From Adineta ricciae (Eukaryota > Rotifera > Eurotatoria > Adinetida > Adinetidae), in the NCBI GenBank assembly GCA_905250025.1, contig CAJNOJ010000043.1, positions 372,001 to 436,000 of the forward strand: 64,000 nucleotides of DNA. The letters run 5' to 3'. The translations under genes were made by a program, and so were the position numbers. The notes below the pieces were generated by a model, which did not search any database, had not been told where the DNA came from, and saw nothing but the letters and a program-made list of their open reading frames with translations. Below, piece by piece: positions 13,922 through 26,200 of the stretch; within the stretch, counting starts at the first letter, position 1, and each line of letters opens with the position of its first letter.

Positions 13922-14121
13922 ATTCATAAACAAGTCATATACAGTCATCTGAAAATAATCTCAGTCAATTGATTTTTTATATCTTATATGAATGTTTTTT
14001 ATGTATAAAACTATTTAGTTTGTAGTAATTGTCAAAAAAGTTTTGTATTGAATAGAAATTTATTATAAAAATTATGCCCAAGCCTTTTTAATATTTGTTT
14101 AAGAGTGCTCTAATCAAAGGA

Positions 14122-14775
14122 CTATTTGAGATATTGTTGATGAAAGATTTGTGCAAGTCTTTGATAACCCTCTACGGATGGATGAAATCCGTCAAAAGAG
14201 ACGTATTCGGGATGTTCATCCAATTCCTTCCAGTGAGAATATAAATCTACTAAATCGCAATGATTCTTTTTCACGATATGTTTAATCGCATCGTTCCACC
14301 GTTTTACTTGAATACCGAGGAGAAGCTTTGGAATGCCCAGTGAGGTGTAAATATTAACTTTAGTCAAATCGGGAATATTCCCTACAAGTATTCGGGTATT
14401 GTCACCTAATTTCGTTCGTAATTCAGATAGCATTAGCTGCAGATTGGCTGTGTAACTCGTTAGAATGGAGCGGTCATAAGCTTGTTGATTGAAGTCGTTC
14501 ACAGCCAGCCATATAGTTATGACATCGGGTTTTTTGTCGAACACTTTTGGCAGTTGTTGCTTTAACGCATCGTCAAGAGTTGATCCACTACGACCAAGAT
14601 TGATGGTTTGCTGTGCGGAGATTAACGAAGCAAATCGTGGAACCCAACCATCAACCGATGGATTCGACGTGCCTAGTCCAACGGTATCGGATGCTCCGAT
14701 ACCAACGTAGTTCTCTACTTTCCCTGAACGATGTTTCATTTGACTTGAACGCGTCGAAGAGAGTTGAATGCCCAT
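14122..14775 (-). CDS. SGNH/GDSL-type esterase, bacterial-like
   Basis: A 217-residue intronless hydrolase of the SGNH superfamily, which cleaves ester or acetyl groups from lipids or carbohydrates. The four blocks are readable: YVGIGASDTVG (nucleophile Ser in GASD), NLGRSGST (oxyanion Gly), WLAVNDFN (Asn) and FDGFHPSVEGY (catalytic Asp and His). There is no signal peptide or membrane segment, so it is probably cytosolic. The wording of the blocks, particularly GASDTVG...GWVPRFA and the VGNIPDLT segment, is typical of bacterial lysophospholipase-like esterases rather than animal ones. With the lack of introns among intron-rich neighbours, this suggests acquisition from bacteria. The substrate is unknown. 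Confidence 0.85.
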   Translation of the reverse strand: MGIQLSSTRSSQMKHRSGKVENYVGIGASDTVGLGTSNPSVDGWVPRFASLISAQQTINLGRSGSTLDDALKQQLPKVFDKKPDVITIWLAVNDFNQQAYDRSILTSYTANLQLMLSELRTKLGDNTRILVGNIPDLTKVNIYTSLGIPKLLLGIQVKRWNDAIKHIVKKNHCDLVDLYSHWKELDEHPEYVSFDGFHPSVEGYQRLAQIFHQQYLK

Positions 14776-15002
14776 GTGGTGTTGAGAACATGAATATGAC
14801 GTCTTGGCGACATGACTGAGCTTATATAGACAAATTGTAATGTAAACTATGCAATGAGTGCACTCTAGTTGTGTACTATTTCACGTGTAGAAACACATGT
14901 GAATTTTTTTCTTGTCTGTTTTATATGAAAAGACGAGAATATTCTGCAAGTGTAAAGAATTGAAAAGAATGAAATAGTAAAATATATTTTGAAATGTTTT
15001 CT

Positions 15003-15586
15003 TTATTCTTCTCGAACACGTTTGTGAACTCGATGAGCTTTAGCTTTGCCACACTCTAAAATCTACAATGAATTACATATTAGACCAGAGAAAGAAGAAA
15101 GTTACGATCTCTCTTACGATTTGTTGTTGGTCTTGATCATCAATCCAACGCGTGATCATTGATACTTTACCATTTTTATCACGCATTGTCTGAATCCATT
15201 TTCCATCTTCGAATCGAACAATTCCCTAAATGAAAAAAGTTCAAGTCACATCGATTGCAATATTCTACGAAAACAATTACTTTGAGTTCACGCCCATCAG
15301 CTGTTATTTCTTCGTACTCGACATTTGGTATAAATTCTATACTCATTCTTCTCACATTTGTTTCTGTACGTATTGTCCATTTTCCATCAGTTTCACTGAT
15401 GATAAGACGCGGTTTTATAGCTTTTGCTGCCATACGTCCCATCATACCCACGCCTATTTCTTTTAAGTATTCATCCATATTATCACTTTCTACCTTAAAA
15501 CGAATCACTTAACATGTGTTCACAACTGATTTTCAACAGCATACAAAATCCCAAATACCCTTCATTGCTTCAATTCTTCCATCCAT
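15003..15586 (-). CDS. Intracellular fatty-acid-binding protein (FABP/CRABP family)
   Basis: A small cytosolic lipid carrier with the ten-strand beta-barrel fold. Exon 1 encodes MDGRIEAMKGIWDF, matching the family's N-terminal GxW strand. Exon 2 continues VESDNMDEYLKEIGVGMMGR (the helix-turn-helix lid). It then has AKAIKPRLIISETDGKWTIRT and NVEYEEITADGRELK, which match the family pattern of ligand-barrel strands. Two further short exons give FEDGKWIQTMRDKNGK and the C-terminal strand before KRVREE and TAA. Total length is about 135 residues, as usual for the family. The first intron lies after the first strand. The ligand cannot be assigned; arginines that often contact the carboxylate sit near the C-terminus. 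Confidence 0.9.
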
Positions 15587-16011
15587 AGCTACCACTGAGT
15601 CTGTAATTTGTTCGAATCTAATATTTTTCTACTTTGAAACACTACAAAAAGCAACTACAAGGTTGTGCAAATATGATGTAACAAATGGGCATATATAGAG
15701 TGATACACAATGCACGTTTTTATATGTTCTTATCTTACAGAAAGGCTTTATTTATATTATTGATAAAGAATTACATGGAATAAATCACACGATAAATGTC
15801 TCAAACAACTATGACAGCTACTGAGCGACTCACTCACGTCCGTTTGTTGAATGCGAAATGTAATTAAACAATTCACAGTTAGATTCATATCAGAAATATA
15901 GAAACAAAACTTTCAAGCGATAAAGAATATATATATTAGTGACTGTATATCAATTGATTATGATTGATGTGATGAGAAGTCTCTATTCATGAGCATGTTG
16001 CTTGATACTGG

Positions 16012-16197
16012 TCAAGAGGATTTCGAAGCGCCACCTGATTCAGGTTGAGAGGTTTTCGCATGACCATAACTAGCTTCCAGAAGACGCTTGGCAGCATCAA
16101 GTTCATTTTTGGCAGCTATTGATTGTTGATCATTGCAGAAAGTATGAAACGCTTCTAAAGTCTTGCTAAGCGAAGCTTGAGTCGTGTTGTTATTCAT
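16012..16197 (-). CDS. Small hypothetical protein, 61 aa
   Basis: A single-exon frame of 61 codons, MNNNTTQASLSKTLEAFHTF... ending ESGGASKSS. The middle (residues 8-48) is predicted by eye to be helical with an alternating charge pattern, including ELDAAKRLLEASYGHAKTS. The tail is Ser/Gly-rich. Amino-acid composition looks like a real protein rather than a chance frame, but I do not recognise a family. It could be a small soluble helical protein. Confidence 0.45.
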   Translation of the reverse strand: MNNNTTQASLSKTLEAFHTFCNDQQSIAAKNELDAAKRLLEASYGHAKTSQPESGGASKSS

Positions 16198-16686
16198 TAC
16201 AGCAGTGTATTACTGTATAATATTGCTCTGCACTTACTAACAGATTTAGCTGTAGTGAACTAGTCACTTCCCGATATTTCACTTGGAATACCTATCTTTA
16301 TATACAAGCAGTAATTAGTTGGCATTTTCTTTCTGATCGAGTAGATATGTCAATGAGAGTAATCGCACTTTTCTTTAACATGAGGAAATATGATTTTTGA
16401 TAATATCATGCTGTTATTTTTCAAGTGATTTATTCAATGCTTACAATAAATAGTACGTAGAATAAAAATGATCGACTGCCTACTTGTAAATATGACACAA
16501 TTTGAATGCAGTGGATTTCGTAGAAGAGAAATCACGTATAGCTGATGCATATATGTCTACATCGATAGACTCACGATCATTCGACGAAAGATTGTTGTGT
16601 TTTTGAGCGAATTTCGACATTTTCAGACAAAAAACTTTCATTTCAATGAGACGGATAATCGAACAGAATCTCAATTTCGTACATGA

Positions 16687-17142
16687 CTACCTTGAAAGAA
16701 TACATTTCTTTGGCAATGATTTCATTCGATCTTTCTTCCATTGATCTTTCATATTATCATTGTATTGTGCTTGTTTATTAAAAATATATTGTTGTTCTCT
16801 AGCTTCATAATCTTTTCTTGCTTCAATTTCTTCATTCGCTTTGAACGCATTTACCATATTATTGCAGTAGGCTTTAAAAGCTCGTTCTTGTATGCGAGCA
16901 TCGTCATGATAGAAGTCATAGAATGGGACAGGTTGCGTTTGCCAATTCTTTGGAACCTGTGAACCTGCTTCACCTGGTAGAGGCGGAAGAGGACCAAAAT
17001 TCGGATTATCTATCAAATTATCACGATGTTTGCGATTACGAACAGCGTCAACTGACTGCCATTTATTGAGTATTGCAATGCTAAGTAATGCAATATATGA
17101 CAATAGAGAAATGAACATCGATAAATACAAAAAAAAATGCAA
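16687..17142 (-). CDS. Hypothetical single-pass membrane protein, 151 aa
   Basis: The frame encodes one N-terminal membrane helix (residues about 4-26, FLYLSMFISLLSYIALLSIA). A hydrophilic domain follows, with a proline-rich stretch (NFGPLPPLPGEAGSQVP) and then a charged, probably helical region (ARIQERAFKAYCNNMVNAF, EEIEARKDYEAREQQ). It ends in a Lys/Arg-rich tail. A run of nine T's just before the start makes the exact N-terminus uncertain. The hydrophilic part reads as a genuine protein. I do not recognise the family. Confidence 0.5.
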   Translation of the reverse strand: MHFFLYLSMFISLLSYIALLSIAILNKWQSVDAVRNRKHRDNLIDNPNFGPLPPLPGEAGSQVPKNWQTQPVPFYDFYHDDARIQERAFKAYCNNMVNAFKANEEIEARKDYEAREQQYIFNKQAQYNDNMKDQWKKDRMKSLPKKCILSR

Positions 17143-17886
17143 GAGCGCCTGAATTTTGTAGCATTCTTAGTTACTTTCTTACGTGATTCCGATAATCATT
17201 AAAGTAAGCAAGTCAGTTTGCTAAAGCGTGACGAACAAATGTATTCAATCGACACGTGCGATAAACACGTTGTCAAAAGACGAAGGAAGTGACTGTATGT
17301 GATGCAATCTGTGTATATCAAGAAGAAAATGCGGCTGTCCATTATGCACTCATTCCCAGCAATAGCTATCGTTGCCAAACTTTTCATAAATTTTTCTTAG
17401 GCCCAGAGAAAGACTGACATATACCCTGCTCAGAAAAACAATAAACCTCACCCTTACTACAGGTAATCTATGGAACGGATGAGTAAGATTTCAGGGTAAG
17501 AATGAAAGATAGGAGATATAGTATCGCGTGACAATGAGAATAAGATTGACGAGTGCACGACTGGAGTTGTAAATGGATCTTAGTGGAAGAAGCAAGTTTA
17601 ATAAATTTTGATACAGAAATTAGCTTTGATGGTTCTTTTACATAAACAGATACAATTGAAATTTGCTACAGTTTTTCAACACGTGAATCATTCGGCATAC
17701 ATGTTTTTTTTCTCAATTATCACCGGATACTCCCGCTAGTATCAATGTAAGCGGGATAATGAAGGTGAGCTTTCCTATAAGGTAGAGTAAAATACTGTCG
17801 AATGTAGAATTATTCATTTATTCAAAATCCAGATTGACGAAAAGCTTATCTTTATTCTCTTAGACTTTTTCCAAATCAGAACACAT
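17143..17886. other. Intergenic region
   Basis: Between a minus-strand and a plus-strand gene start, so probably a divergent promoter region. A TTCTCTTAG acceptor-like site ending at 17862 lies 24 bases before the next ATG and may be a trans-splice site. Otherwise I see nothing in it. Confidence 0.4.
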
Positions 17887-20115
17887 ATGTCACATCAAGA
17901 ATTTCTTGGCAACATCGATCTGAGCGTCAGTGCATCTTTACTAAAAAATTATCGAGCAGAATCAACTCAAACCGATGCGGATATTCGATTTAGAACAATT
18001 AAACACGACAATGATCTTGTGCTGATTGAACTAGGACGTCTGCTGACTCCCAACGAATGCAACGAAATAGTACATAACACTCGTCATCAAACATTCGAAT
18101 GTATGCACAATAAATATGATATTCGAAGGCGAAACAATTCGCGATTAATTGTCATGGACGAGCAGTTAGCCGATATGTTGTGGCAACGTTTGAAGTCCGA
18201 TGAAAAACTGCTTGAATTTAGTAGAAATATGAAACCATTAGGTTTTAATGTTCAAGGCCAATGGCAATTGGATGGAATCAATCCAGCAATGAGATTAAAT
18301 AAGTACAAAGAAAACGAACACTTCGCAGTTCATAAAGATGCACAATATGCGCCAAGTGGTGATGAACGGTCTTTATTCAGTTTCCTAATTTATCTCTCGG
18401 ACGAGTATGATGAAGGTGAAACAAAATTTTACTTTCCCAAACAAAAACCATCGATGGATATCAAGGGACTAACAATCAGAGAAGAAATTAATGCGTTTGG
18501 TGGGTTAACAACTGGCTACGAATGTATCAGTGTGAAGCCGAAGAAAGGCTATGCCATTCTGTTTACACATAATCTATTGCATGAAGCGATAGCACCGAAA
18601 ACAGAAAATGGCTTGGAATTGATGCAACGAATAGTCCTTCGAAGTGATATACTAGTCAAACGAACAGGAAAACCTTTGGGATTTGCAGTTTGCCCGGAAG
18701 AAGAAGAAGATTACTTTGCTTGCTTGAATTTCTTTCGCGAAGCACAGCAAAATGAATTGAAAGATACGTATGCACTTTATGAATCTGAACAAGCGACTTA
18801 TAGAGGAGAACTATATGAACGATCGTTATCAATTCGATATTGCTATCCACGTTTACTTGAATCAAAATTAACTTCATCAAATGTTAACAAAGAATCCATA
18901 ATAAAACGCCTCCCAGTTGAACTCTGGCTTCACATTTTCCAATTTATGAATGAAAACGATGTTCAGTATTTCACATTTGCTTATCCGGAATTTCAATTTT
19001 TGCATATGGTTTGGGAAGCTCAAATGAATGCATTTGTGGCAGACAATCCACTTCGATCTAAATATCTTCCAAATATTCATCAACAATTCGGATGCCAAAC
19101 ATTATTTCGTTTTCCCGACACAGATTTCTTTTTGAAACACATTCACGGATGTTGCCGTGTGGCGGCTGTTTACGCATTTTTCTTGTTAGGACATAGCAAA
19201 GACGCAACGACATACGTCGTTCGATATGATAGAAATACTGATGAAGTATGCGAACTAGAAATGGAAAAATTGCTTGAAGATGTATTTTACAACCGCAATT
19301 GTTACGGTGCGTTGTACCGAGTAAATCAAATAGATGAGAACATCCGACAACCCAGAAAAGACTTGAACTCGAGCGTTGACCGAACGTATATGAGTAATCG
19401 GCATGATTCCCAGTTTATTGGTGAAGATCTTCGTTCACGTTATCATCTACGATTCGAACTGGCAGAACCAGCTGGACAGTATGAACTGGAAGAATTTTCT
19501 AGAGATGTTGATGAATATGATGTTTTACATGGTCAACGACGTAATGCTGAACAAATTTCAGATTTGCGTAATGATTCGAAACATCAAGAGCTACTTTCAA
19601 AAGACGGTTATCAAGGCTTCTGTGAACATTCATGTAGTCAACTAGAAAAACAATCCGGCACGAGTCTATTCCGAATGATGGAAAGTAAGGATCAGATCAT
19701 CGATCGTAGCGGCCCTTGCATCGTAGATCATGACTCGGAATCAAAGCATGGTTCAATACAAATTTATAATCACTTGGTGTTCGATTTTCATACACATCAG
19801 TTACAAGTCGAAAAATTACCGACGGAAAGTTTTAATATTTTTACACAATCATATTTACGTCGAAATATCATAGCATTGCAAAGTTTAGCTCCCGGTAATA
19901 ATTCCATCTCATTCTATCGAGTAAATATTGAAAAGCTAGCTGAGAAAACACAAGGTTTCAATCATGCATCGTGTCAATGCGTATTTCCTAAAATAAGAGT
20001 CAATCAGTTCGCATTTCTGGACTATATATCTCTATCTCATGTGCATCTATCTGTTGTTCACAATGATAACGAAATGTTCGTTTTAGCGACATATGGAGGT
20101 ATTGCAGCTTTCTAA
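17887..20115 (+). CDS. 2-oxoglutarate/Fe(II) dioxygenase (prolyl-hydroxylase-like) with internal F-box-like motif
   Basis: A single uninterrupted 742-codon exon, unlike most neighbours. Residues about 35-258 form a prolyl-4-hydroxylase-type oxygenase domain. The start LVLIELGRLLTPNECNEIV fits its first strand and helix. The iron ligands appear as HKD (His149, Asp151), with a distal His232 in LLHEA and Arg248 (QRIVLR) as the likely 2-oxoglutarate anchor. The segment SLFSFLIYLSDEYDEGETKF is the usual core strand. Residues about 340-372 (RLPVELWLHIFQFMNENDVQ) resemble an F-box. The remaining 370 residues are of unknown fold. Together these suggest a hydroxylase that might dock on an SCF ubiquitin ligase, but the F-box is only a motif-level call. 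No signal peptide. Confidence 0.8.
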   Translation: MSHQEFLGNIDLSVSASLLKNYRAESTQTDADIRFRTIKHDNDLVLIELGRLLTPNECNEIVHNTRHQTFECMHNKYDIRRRNNSRLIVMDEQLADMLWQRLKSDEKLLEFSRNMKPLGFNVQGQWQLDGINPAMRLNKYKENEHFAVHKDAQYAPSGDERSLFSFLIYLSDEYDEGETKFYFPKQKPSMDIKGLTIREEINAFGGLTTGYECISVKPKKGYAILFTHNLLHEAIAPKTENGLELMQRIVLRSDILVKRTGKPLGFAVCPEEEEDYFACLNFFREAQQNELKDTYALYESEQATYRGELYERSLSIRYCYPRLLESKLTSSNVNKESIIKRLPVELWLHIFQFMNENDVQYFTFAYPEFQFLHMVWEAQMNAFVADNPLRSKYLPNIHQQFGCQTLFRFPDTDFFLKHIHGCCRVAAVYAFFLLGHSKDATTYVVRYDRNTDEVCELEMEKLLEDVFYNRNCYGALYRVNQIDENIRQPRKDLNSSVDRTYMSNRHDSQFIGEDLRSRYHLRFELAEPAGQYELEEFSRDVDEYDVLHGQRRNAEQISDLRNDSKHQELLSKDGYQGFCEHSCSQLEKQSGTSLFRMMESKDQIIDRSGPCIVDHDSESKHGSIQIYNHLVFDFHTHQLQVEKLPTESFNIFTQSYLRRNIIALQSLAPGNNSISFYRVNIEKLAEKTQGFNHASCQCVFPKIRVNQFAFLDYISLSHVHLSVVHNDNEMFVLATYGGIAAF

Positions 20116-20217
20116 GAATTCATCTTGAACACTGATATTTTCGAAAGTTTTATTTAAAAATAAATAAATACATATTAACAAAAAGAGTCTTTATCGTTCG
20201 TTGTAGTCGATTTATTG

Positions 20218-23200
20218 TTATTTCTTGTAATTAACACATCCTTTGCAATCACAAAAGTCAGCGCCTGAACCACAAAAACCCGATGCTGAACAGCAGTATG
20301 CTGTTTTAGAATCAGGATTGCAAATAGCCATTTGACCGTTAACTTTTGGTGCGTCTTTGCCACATTTTCCATCGTCATTCCACTGTTTCGGTTTGAATCG
20401 AAAAGTTGGTTTGGCTTTGAAATCGACGCATTCTTCACATTCGCAGAATTCTTTACCCGTTCCGCAGTAGCCGCCATTTGAGCAACAATGAGCGTTAGCA
20501 TCATCAGGATTACAGATTGGATACTCACCATTGTCAAGTTTAGGAACATTACGTCCACAACGGCCACGTTTACCGTCAGGCGCATCAAGTGTATACCAAA
20601 GAATGGGATTGATGGTTGGACGAACTGGTTCTTGAACTAAGAGATCAGGATTTTCACCGTAATTTACACCAGGACTTTTACAATGTTTATCCGAAAATCC
20701 ACAAAAACCTTCAGGACTACAACAACTATAGCCAGGATCGTCAGGATCACAAACAGGATAGTAACCTTTATACAAAGGTGCTGATCGACCACACATGCCT
20801 GCTTTTTCTTCACTGTCTTCCAATGTCCACCAACGTTTTTCACCTTTCAATGGTGAACACTTATAGAACGTCGCTTTTGGATCTGTATTTTGACATAATG
20901 AAGCTGAGGCAACAATATTCATCATGGTTAAATCGTCATCATCTTGATCGATTGCCCATATCATCAATCCACCAACGTTTTTGTCAGCAGCATATTTTGC
21001 TTTATCTTTTAAAGATTCCGGTGACTCAAAACCTAAGAAGATGCCTTCTTGAGCGTTATAGGCATAGGATGATTTCGATTTTTCGTGATTCTGTTGTTTA
21101 TAGGCTGGATTTGTTAACCAAGATGATTTGATTTCATTCCATGGGGCATAACCACCTTCGAATTTACCATTAACTGCATTTGCTTTATGCCACATACCTA
21201 AAAGAATCATGGATCACCTCTTGCTCTCCATCAACTATGTTTTTCTTACCATCATTAGGATCGATTGGTTCGTTAGGAACATTTATCCAGTATCGACCAT
21301 AGAATGGAACACCCATAGTGATCTTATGTGGTTCATTCGTCTTGCAAACATAATACTTTATTGTCCAATCAACATTTGTTTTGCCGGAAAATCGTGGTGG
21401 CATACCAAAATACAATGGAGCTGGTGGTCCCGTATATGCTCCCCATTTAGAATCCCAAGCGCCAAAGAAATCATATGTCATCACATTAACATAGTCAGCA
21501 TATTTTAATAATTCAGGAAGATCATAGCCTGGATCAAGTGTCCATTGTCCTGCAGCTGATGCGAACGATAAAAGGTATTTTCTTTCGCTGCCACCATGTT
21601 GATCTAATGCTTGGCGAATCTCTTTCATGAATAGAACATAATTTTCTTTATCTTCTTTGATACCTTCGACAGCTCCGCCCGTAACCGGATGTTCCCAATC
21701 AATATCAATACCATCAAGATCATATTCATCGAGTAATTTCAACGATGATGCTATGAATCGAAGGCGTTTATCAGGAGATTGAGCAATTGAACTAAAATAT
21801 TGAGAATTCTCCCAGCCGCCGACAGCAAACATATACTTCTGTTCAGAATAGATTCGTTTCAATTTTAATAAATGATCCAAGCGTGCTTTGGCAACTTGCG
21901 TATCTTTTGATACGTCTTGACTATGCGTACGGTCTGCACTGCCAAGAAACACTTGTCCACTACTATCAACTTCGAAGAATGCATAGACAATATGTGTCAA
22001 ACGGCGGATATGTTTTCCTGAGATTTTTCCTGTTCCCCAACTTGGATAATAACCGATGACTCGTTTACCACAATTGACTGCCTCCGGACGGCCATCCGTG
22101 CCGTCACCATCATCATCGATGTCTCCCAAGTCGCTATCGTCGACATTATTTTCATTTTGTAAAGTATTTGCTGTGTCAGTGATATCAAGCGAGCTTAGAC
22201 CCATGAATAATGCCATAGCTTGAGCTTCTGATGGTGAACATCCTCGAGCACTCATAATATCACCCACTTGTCTCTTAGTTTTCGAATCCTTTTTTATTGC
22301 TACAAGATCATTGTACCAAGCATCCGATTCAGTTTGATCCAATGTCAATGCTTGTGCACATAAGGTTGGCTGCACGAGGATTGCTCCACGACCTTCAATT
22401 ACAAATAGAAAGCATTTCGTTTCACAATTGAAAGTATTATACCTTTATTCGATTTTGACATGACAGTTGCCTGGAATGGACTTTTCGCGTAATTCGAATC
22501 CGATTTCATACGTCCGAGAATAGTCGCTTGAGAAACAGGCCGAAACAACACATTTATTGTGTCATTATATTCTTTGGAATCTGTCGAAGGAATGTGTGTA
22601 TTTTCTGAAAGAAAACCGACCACATGAGTTTTGCCGTCGCGAATATAACAAATCATTTTCCAAAAACAATCTGGAACATCTAAGCCACCAGTTGGTAACG
22701 TTTTTTTAATTGTTCCAGGACAAACACCAGTTACAACTAAACTTGCTTTATATTTATTATTGTGACACAATATATGTGCTTCGATTTTTGCCCATAAAAC
22801 TTCATTGGTAATAGGATCTTGCGGTGCTATGTTAATCATGAAATTCGAAGATCTCGATGCTTTCTCTGAGTATCGATGAGCATCAGATGGACTCAGATGA
22901 CCACGATCGTAGCCAGAGTTTGTATATTGTCCTGTTTTGGGTTGATCTTTTTTTAATTGTGAACATGGATGAACGAAAAAACTTTTAGTTCGACCCACTT
23001 TTGTTGCAGCTGTTACACGGTTGTGTGTATCATGAATAGAGAATGACCATATAGGTAATCGTCGTTTTTTGTCAAAGTATATTGTATAGGCAATGATTCC
23101 ATCTGTTTCAACCGATATATATGGATGATCTCCTGTGCCACAGTCTTGAGGCGAACATGATGGTTTAGGTTCCCAGTCAGCTGTTTTACTATTAGGTTTT

Positions 23201-26200
23201 GGCCGCGTACAAGTGACACCGCTTGCCTGCGACTCAATATAACCTTGATTGCATACCCACTCACATTTCTTTCCAACTGATCTCATATTGCAATCGCCCT
23301 TACTCAATATTTTGTTTATCTTTGGTTCTCGACATTTCGGATTGTTACTAGAATTTACAGAGTATTATTCGAAATTCATCAGTAAAAACTTACTTCTGTT
23401 GATTATTGTCGTCCTTATCATTTTGATCACATTTACGTTTGCCAGTGTCTCTTCTTCGACGCGACTAGAAAAATGTACGGTACACGCCATCTCTAAAACA
23501 ACTTAATATCACATCACTCACGAGTTCACATTGTCTATCATTTTCGTCTTTCGAATTTTTATTATCATCATCTCTTCTATCATTCGACGTCGGCTTGGAG
23601 TCTTTCTTTGTATTTTTTAAACCGTTCTTAATTCCATTCTTTCCAATACTTCCAAGAACTTTTCCTCCAGGAATAGGCACAAAACTTAATGCATCAGCTC
23701 CAACATTCAACAAAGCTTCCCCAGCACCTGCCAGATCACCTTTTCCTAATGCTTTGCCGAAATTAACTGCATTTTCTCCTAAACTAATTGCATCTTTCAC
23801 AATTCCGATATCGAGAATTTCTTTTTTCGCTTGTTCGGTATCACCAGATATTGCGGCACCAATAGCTTTTCCGATCTGAATGGGAGTTTTGACGATATCT
23901 GTGACAGTATTGACAACAGGATCGATGATATTCTTCTTGAAAAAGTTCCCAATATCAGAAAATATCGATCGTCGCCGACGTTTTCTTGTTAAACTAGCCT
24001 GATTTTGTCCTGTACCATTGCTTGAAACTACACAACGAAGAATAAATATACGTTTAATTATGAATATGTGTCTGCTTACTTTCTAATGAATCGGAGTAGC
24101 CTTCTAAAGATGAATATGTTTGTTCGTATTTATTGTAGGTTCTTGTTTGATCATAACATTCGGCTAAATCTGAATCAACTTGAAATACTGGCATAGAATC
24201 AAGTGTGGTTTGATTTAGTCGAATATCAAAATATCGATAGTAGATTTCCGAGGAGTTATTTGGGTGAAAATCGACTGTTTCATTGACATTATTTTTAAAT
24301 AGTTTACATTGAAATGCATTGCTTTTTGTAAACGTAACTGATATGTATTGACATTGATCAGCTGCTAGACAAGTGCCTAAACATTGATCCAGCTCGTTGG
24401 CACAATCCTGTTGACATTGAAACGATGACTCGGCGAGCACTTGTATCTTTAATTCAACACCAATGTAACGATAAAATGCCATACGTATGGATGTTAGATC
24501 ATTATTTTCGTTGAAATTTCGTATAAAGCAATGAGAATCGACGTCGGGCTTTAATCGAAACGTTCCTGTTGAATATCCACCGGTTTTACATTGAGATGTT
24601 TGATAGTTATAAGAAACCTTTTGACATCCAGTCTTGCAAGTATTTAAACAGTCATCTATCGTCGCTGATTTTGAAACTGTAGTTGAAATCAGTTCACAAT
24701 CAGGAAGAAATTGAAATGCTTTCGATGGGTAAGAGAGTAAATATCGTTTCGTTTGATTGTTTTTATTCGTTGTCCATTTTGAATATGTGGAAATATAAGC
24801 ACATGTCACGGTTAATGGATCATAATCAAATCCTAAACATGTATTGGATTGATTCGAACAAGTTTGTATGCAACTTTCGATCTGAAGTCGAGCATTGGCG
24901 AGATCATCAGGACTCGATTGTACTGCAGGACATAATGGAAGATTTTGTTCGAAATTCGCTTTGTATTGTAAACATAATTGACAGCCATTCTGATCACAAC
25001 CATTGCCACCTAGGAAAGCATTTCGATAATGAAAAAATCGAAGCAAATGTTTTCTTTCTCTTACCACCGACTAAACAACTTGGATTATAATAAATTCCAT
25101 ATTCAGTTGATGGTTTATCATTTGGTAAGTTACATGATTTGCTTGAGTTTGTTGCCGAAGGATTGGCATTGGCAATCAAGCCGTTGTTTCCATCTTCGGA
25201 TGTGTATTTCCATTGACTCGATGTATTTCCATAGATGTGTGAAAAATGAAAGGCTGATACAAAACCGTAAGACAACTGTATCCAATTGTCTGTAGTAATA
25301 TTTGCAAACAAATAGCAGAGTTTCGAAGCGAAATCGTAAGTCACTGCTATGCAAGGCATTTGAGAATGACTACATGAATTTAAACATTTTAAGAATGTGT
25401 CAGAAGACTCGGTTCGATTATTATCATCGACGAATCGAATTGCTATTTTCATATTTCTTGTATACAGCCAATTCTGTATTGTTCCAATCGGTTGTTTGAT
25501 GAGAATAGTTTGCCAGTATTGCTGATAGACTAGTCCATTTGTTCCCCTAATGGCCGTTTGGCTGAACGTTAGACATGTAGAATTCTGTTGATTGTATGAA
25601 TAGCCAATACATCGAACATCTTGAACACATTGGAGAAAACATTGATCGAATCGTGCGTTTTCGGTCGTTGTTAATGGATTTCCTCTGATAATATAATCGG
25701 GATATTTATGATATGGTGGAAGATTGGGACATAGATCACAAAATCGTATTCCTTCGTTTGTTTCATTGAAAACTAGTACTCGTTGTTTTTGAGGATCTAG
25801 ATCAACGCAACGCAATGGTTGAGATGGTATGGCAAAACCATTTGCTGAAATGAGAAGAAATTTCGTATAGTCAATATAACTCGTAAACGGAGCAGTTTGA
25901 AAAATTGGCACATCATCTCCATCATCATCGGTGGAGAAAACATCCATTTCCGGTCCTAGGCAAGAAAGCAAGAACAACAAGTTGTCTATTGCATTTAAAT
26001 CCTGAATTAAACTCACGTTCGATATAAGTTCGATATGCTTCATTTCCCGCTACGACAGTCGATCTATTTTGACAGTCGTTTGCTCCAATGCAAAAACCTG
26101 TTTGACCATCGTTGTCATTATAATTCCACATACAAAATCTTTTTCGTTGTTCAATGTCACACCAATATAAACATCTCTGTAATGTTAATTTTTCTGTCGA

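Noticed and set aside
21198..21249. Apparent frameshift in the chitinase domain
   Set aside because: A 52-nt segment with GTAAG donor and TTTTAG acceptor removes the shift and joins the two frames exactly at a conserved position, so it is an ordinary intron.
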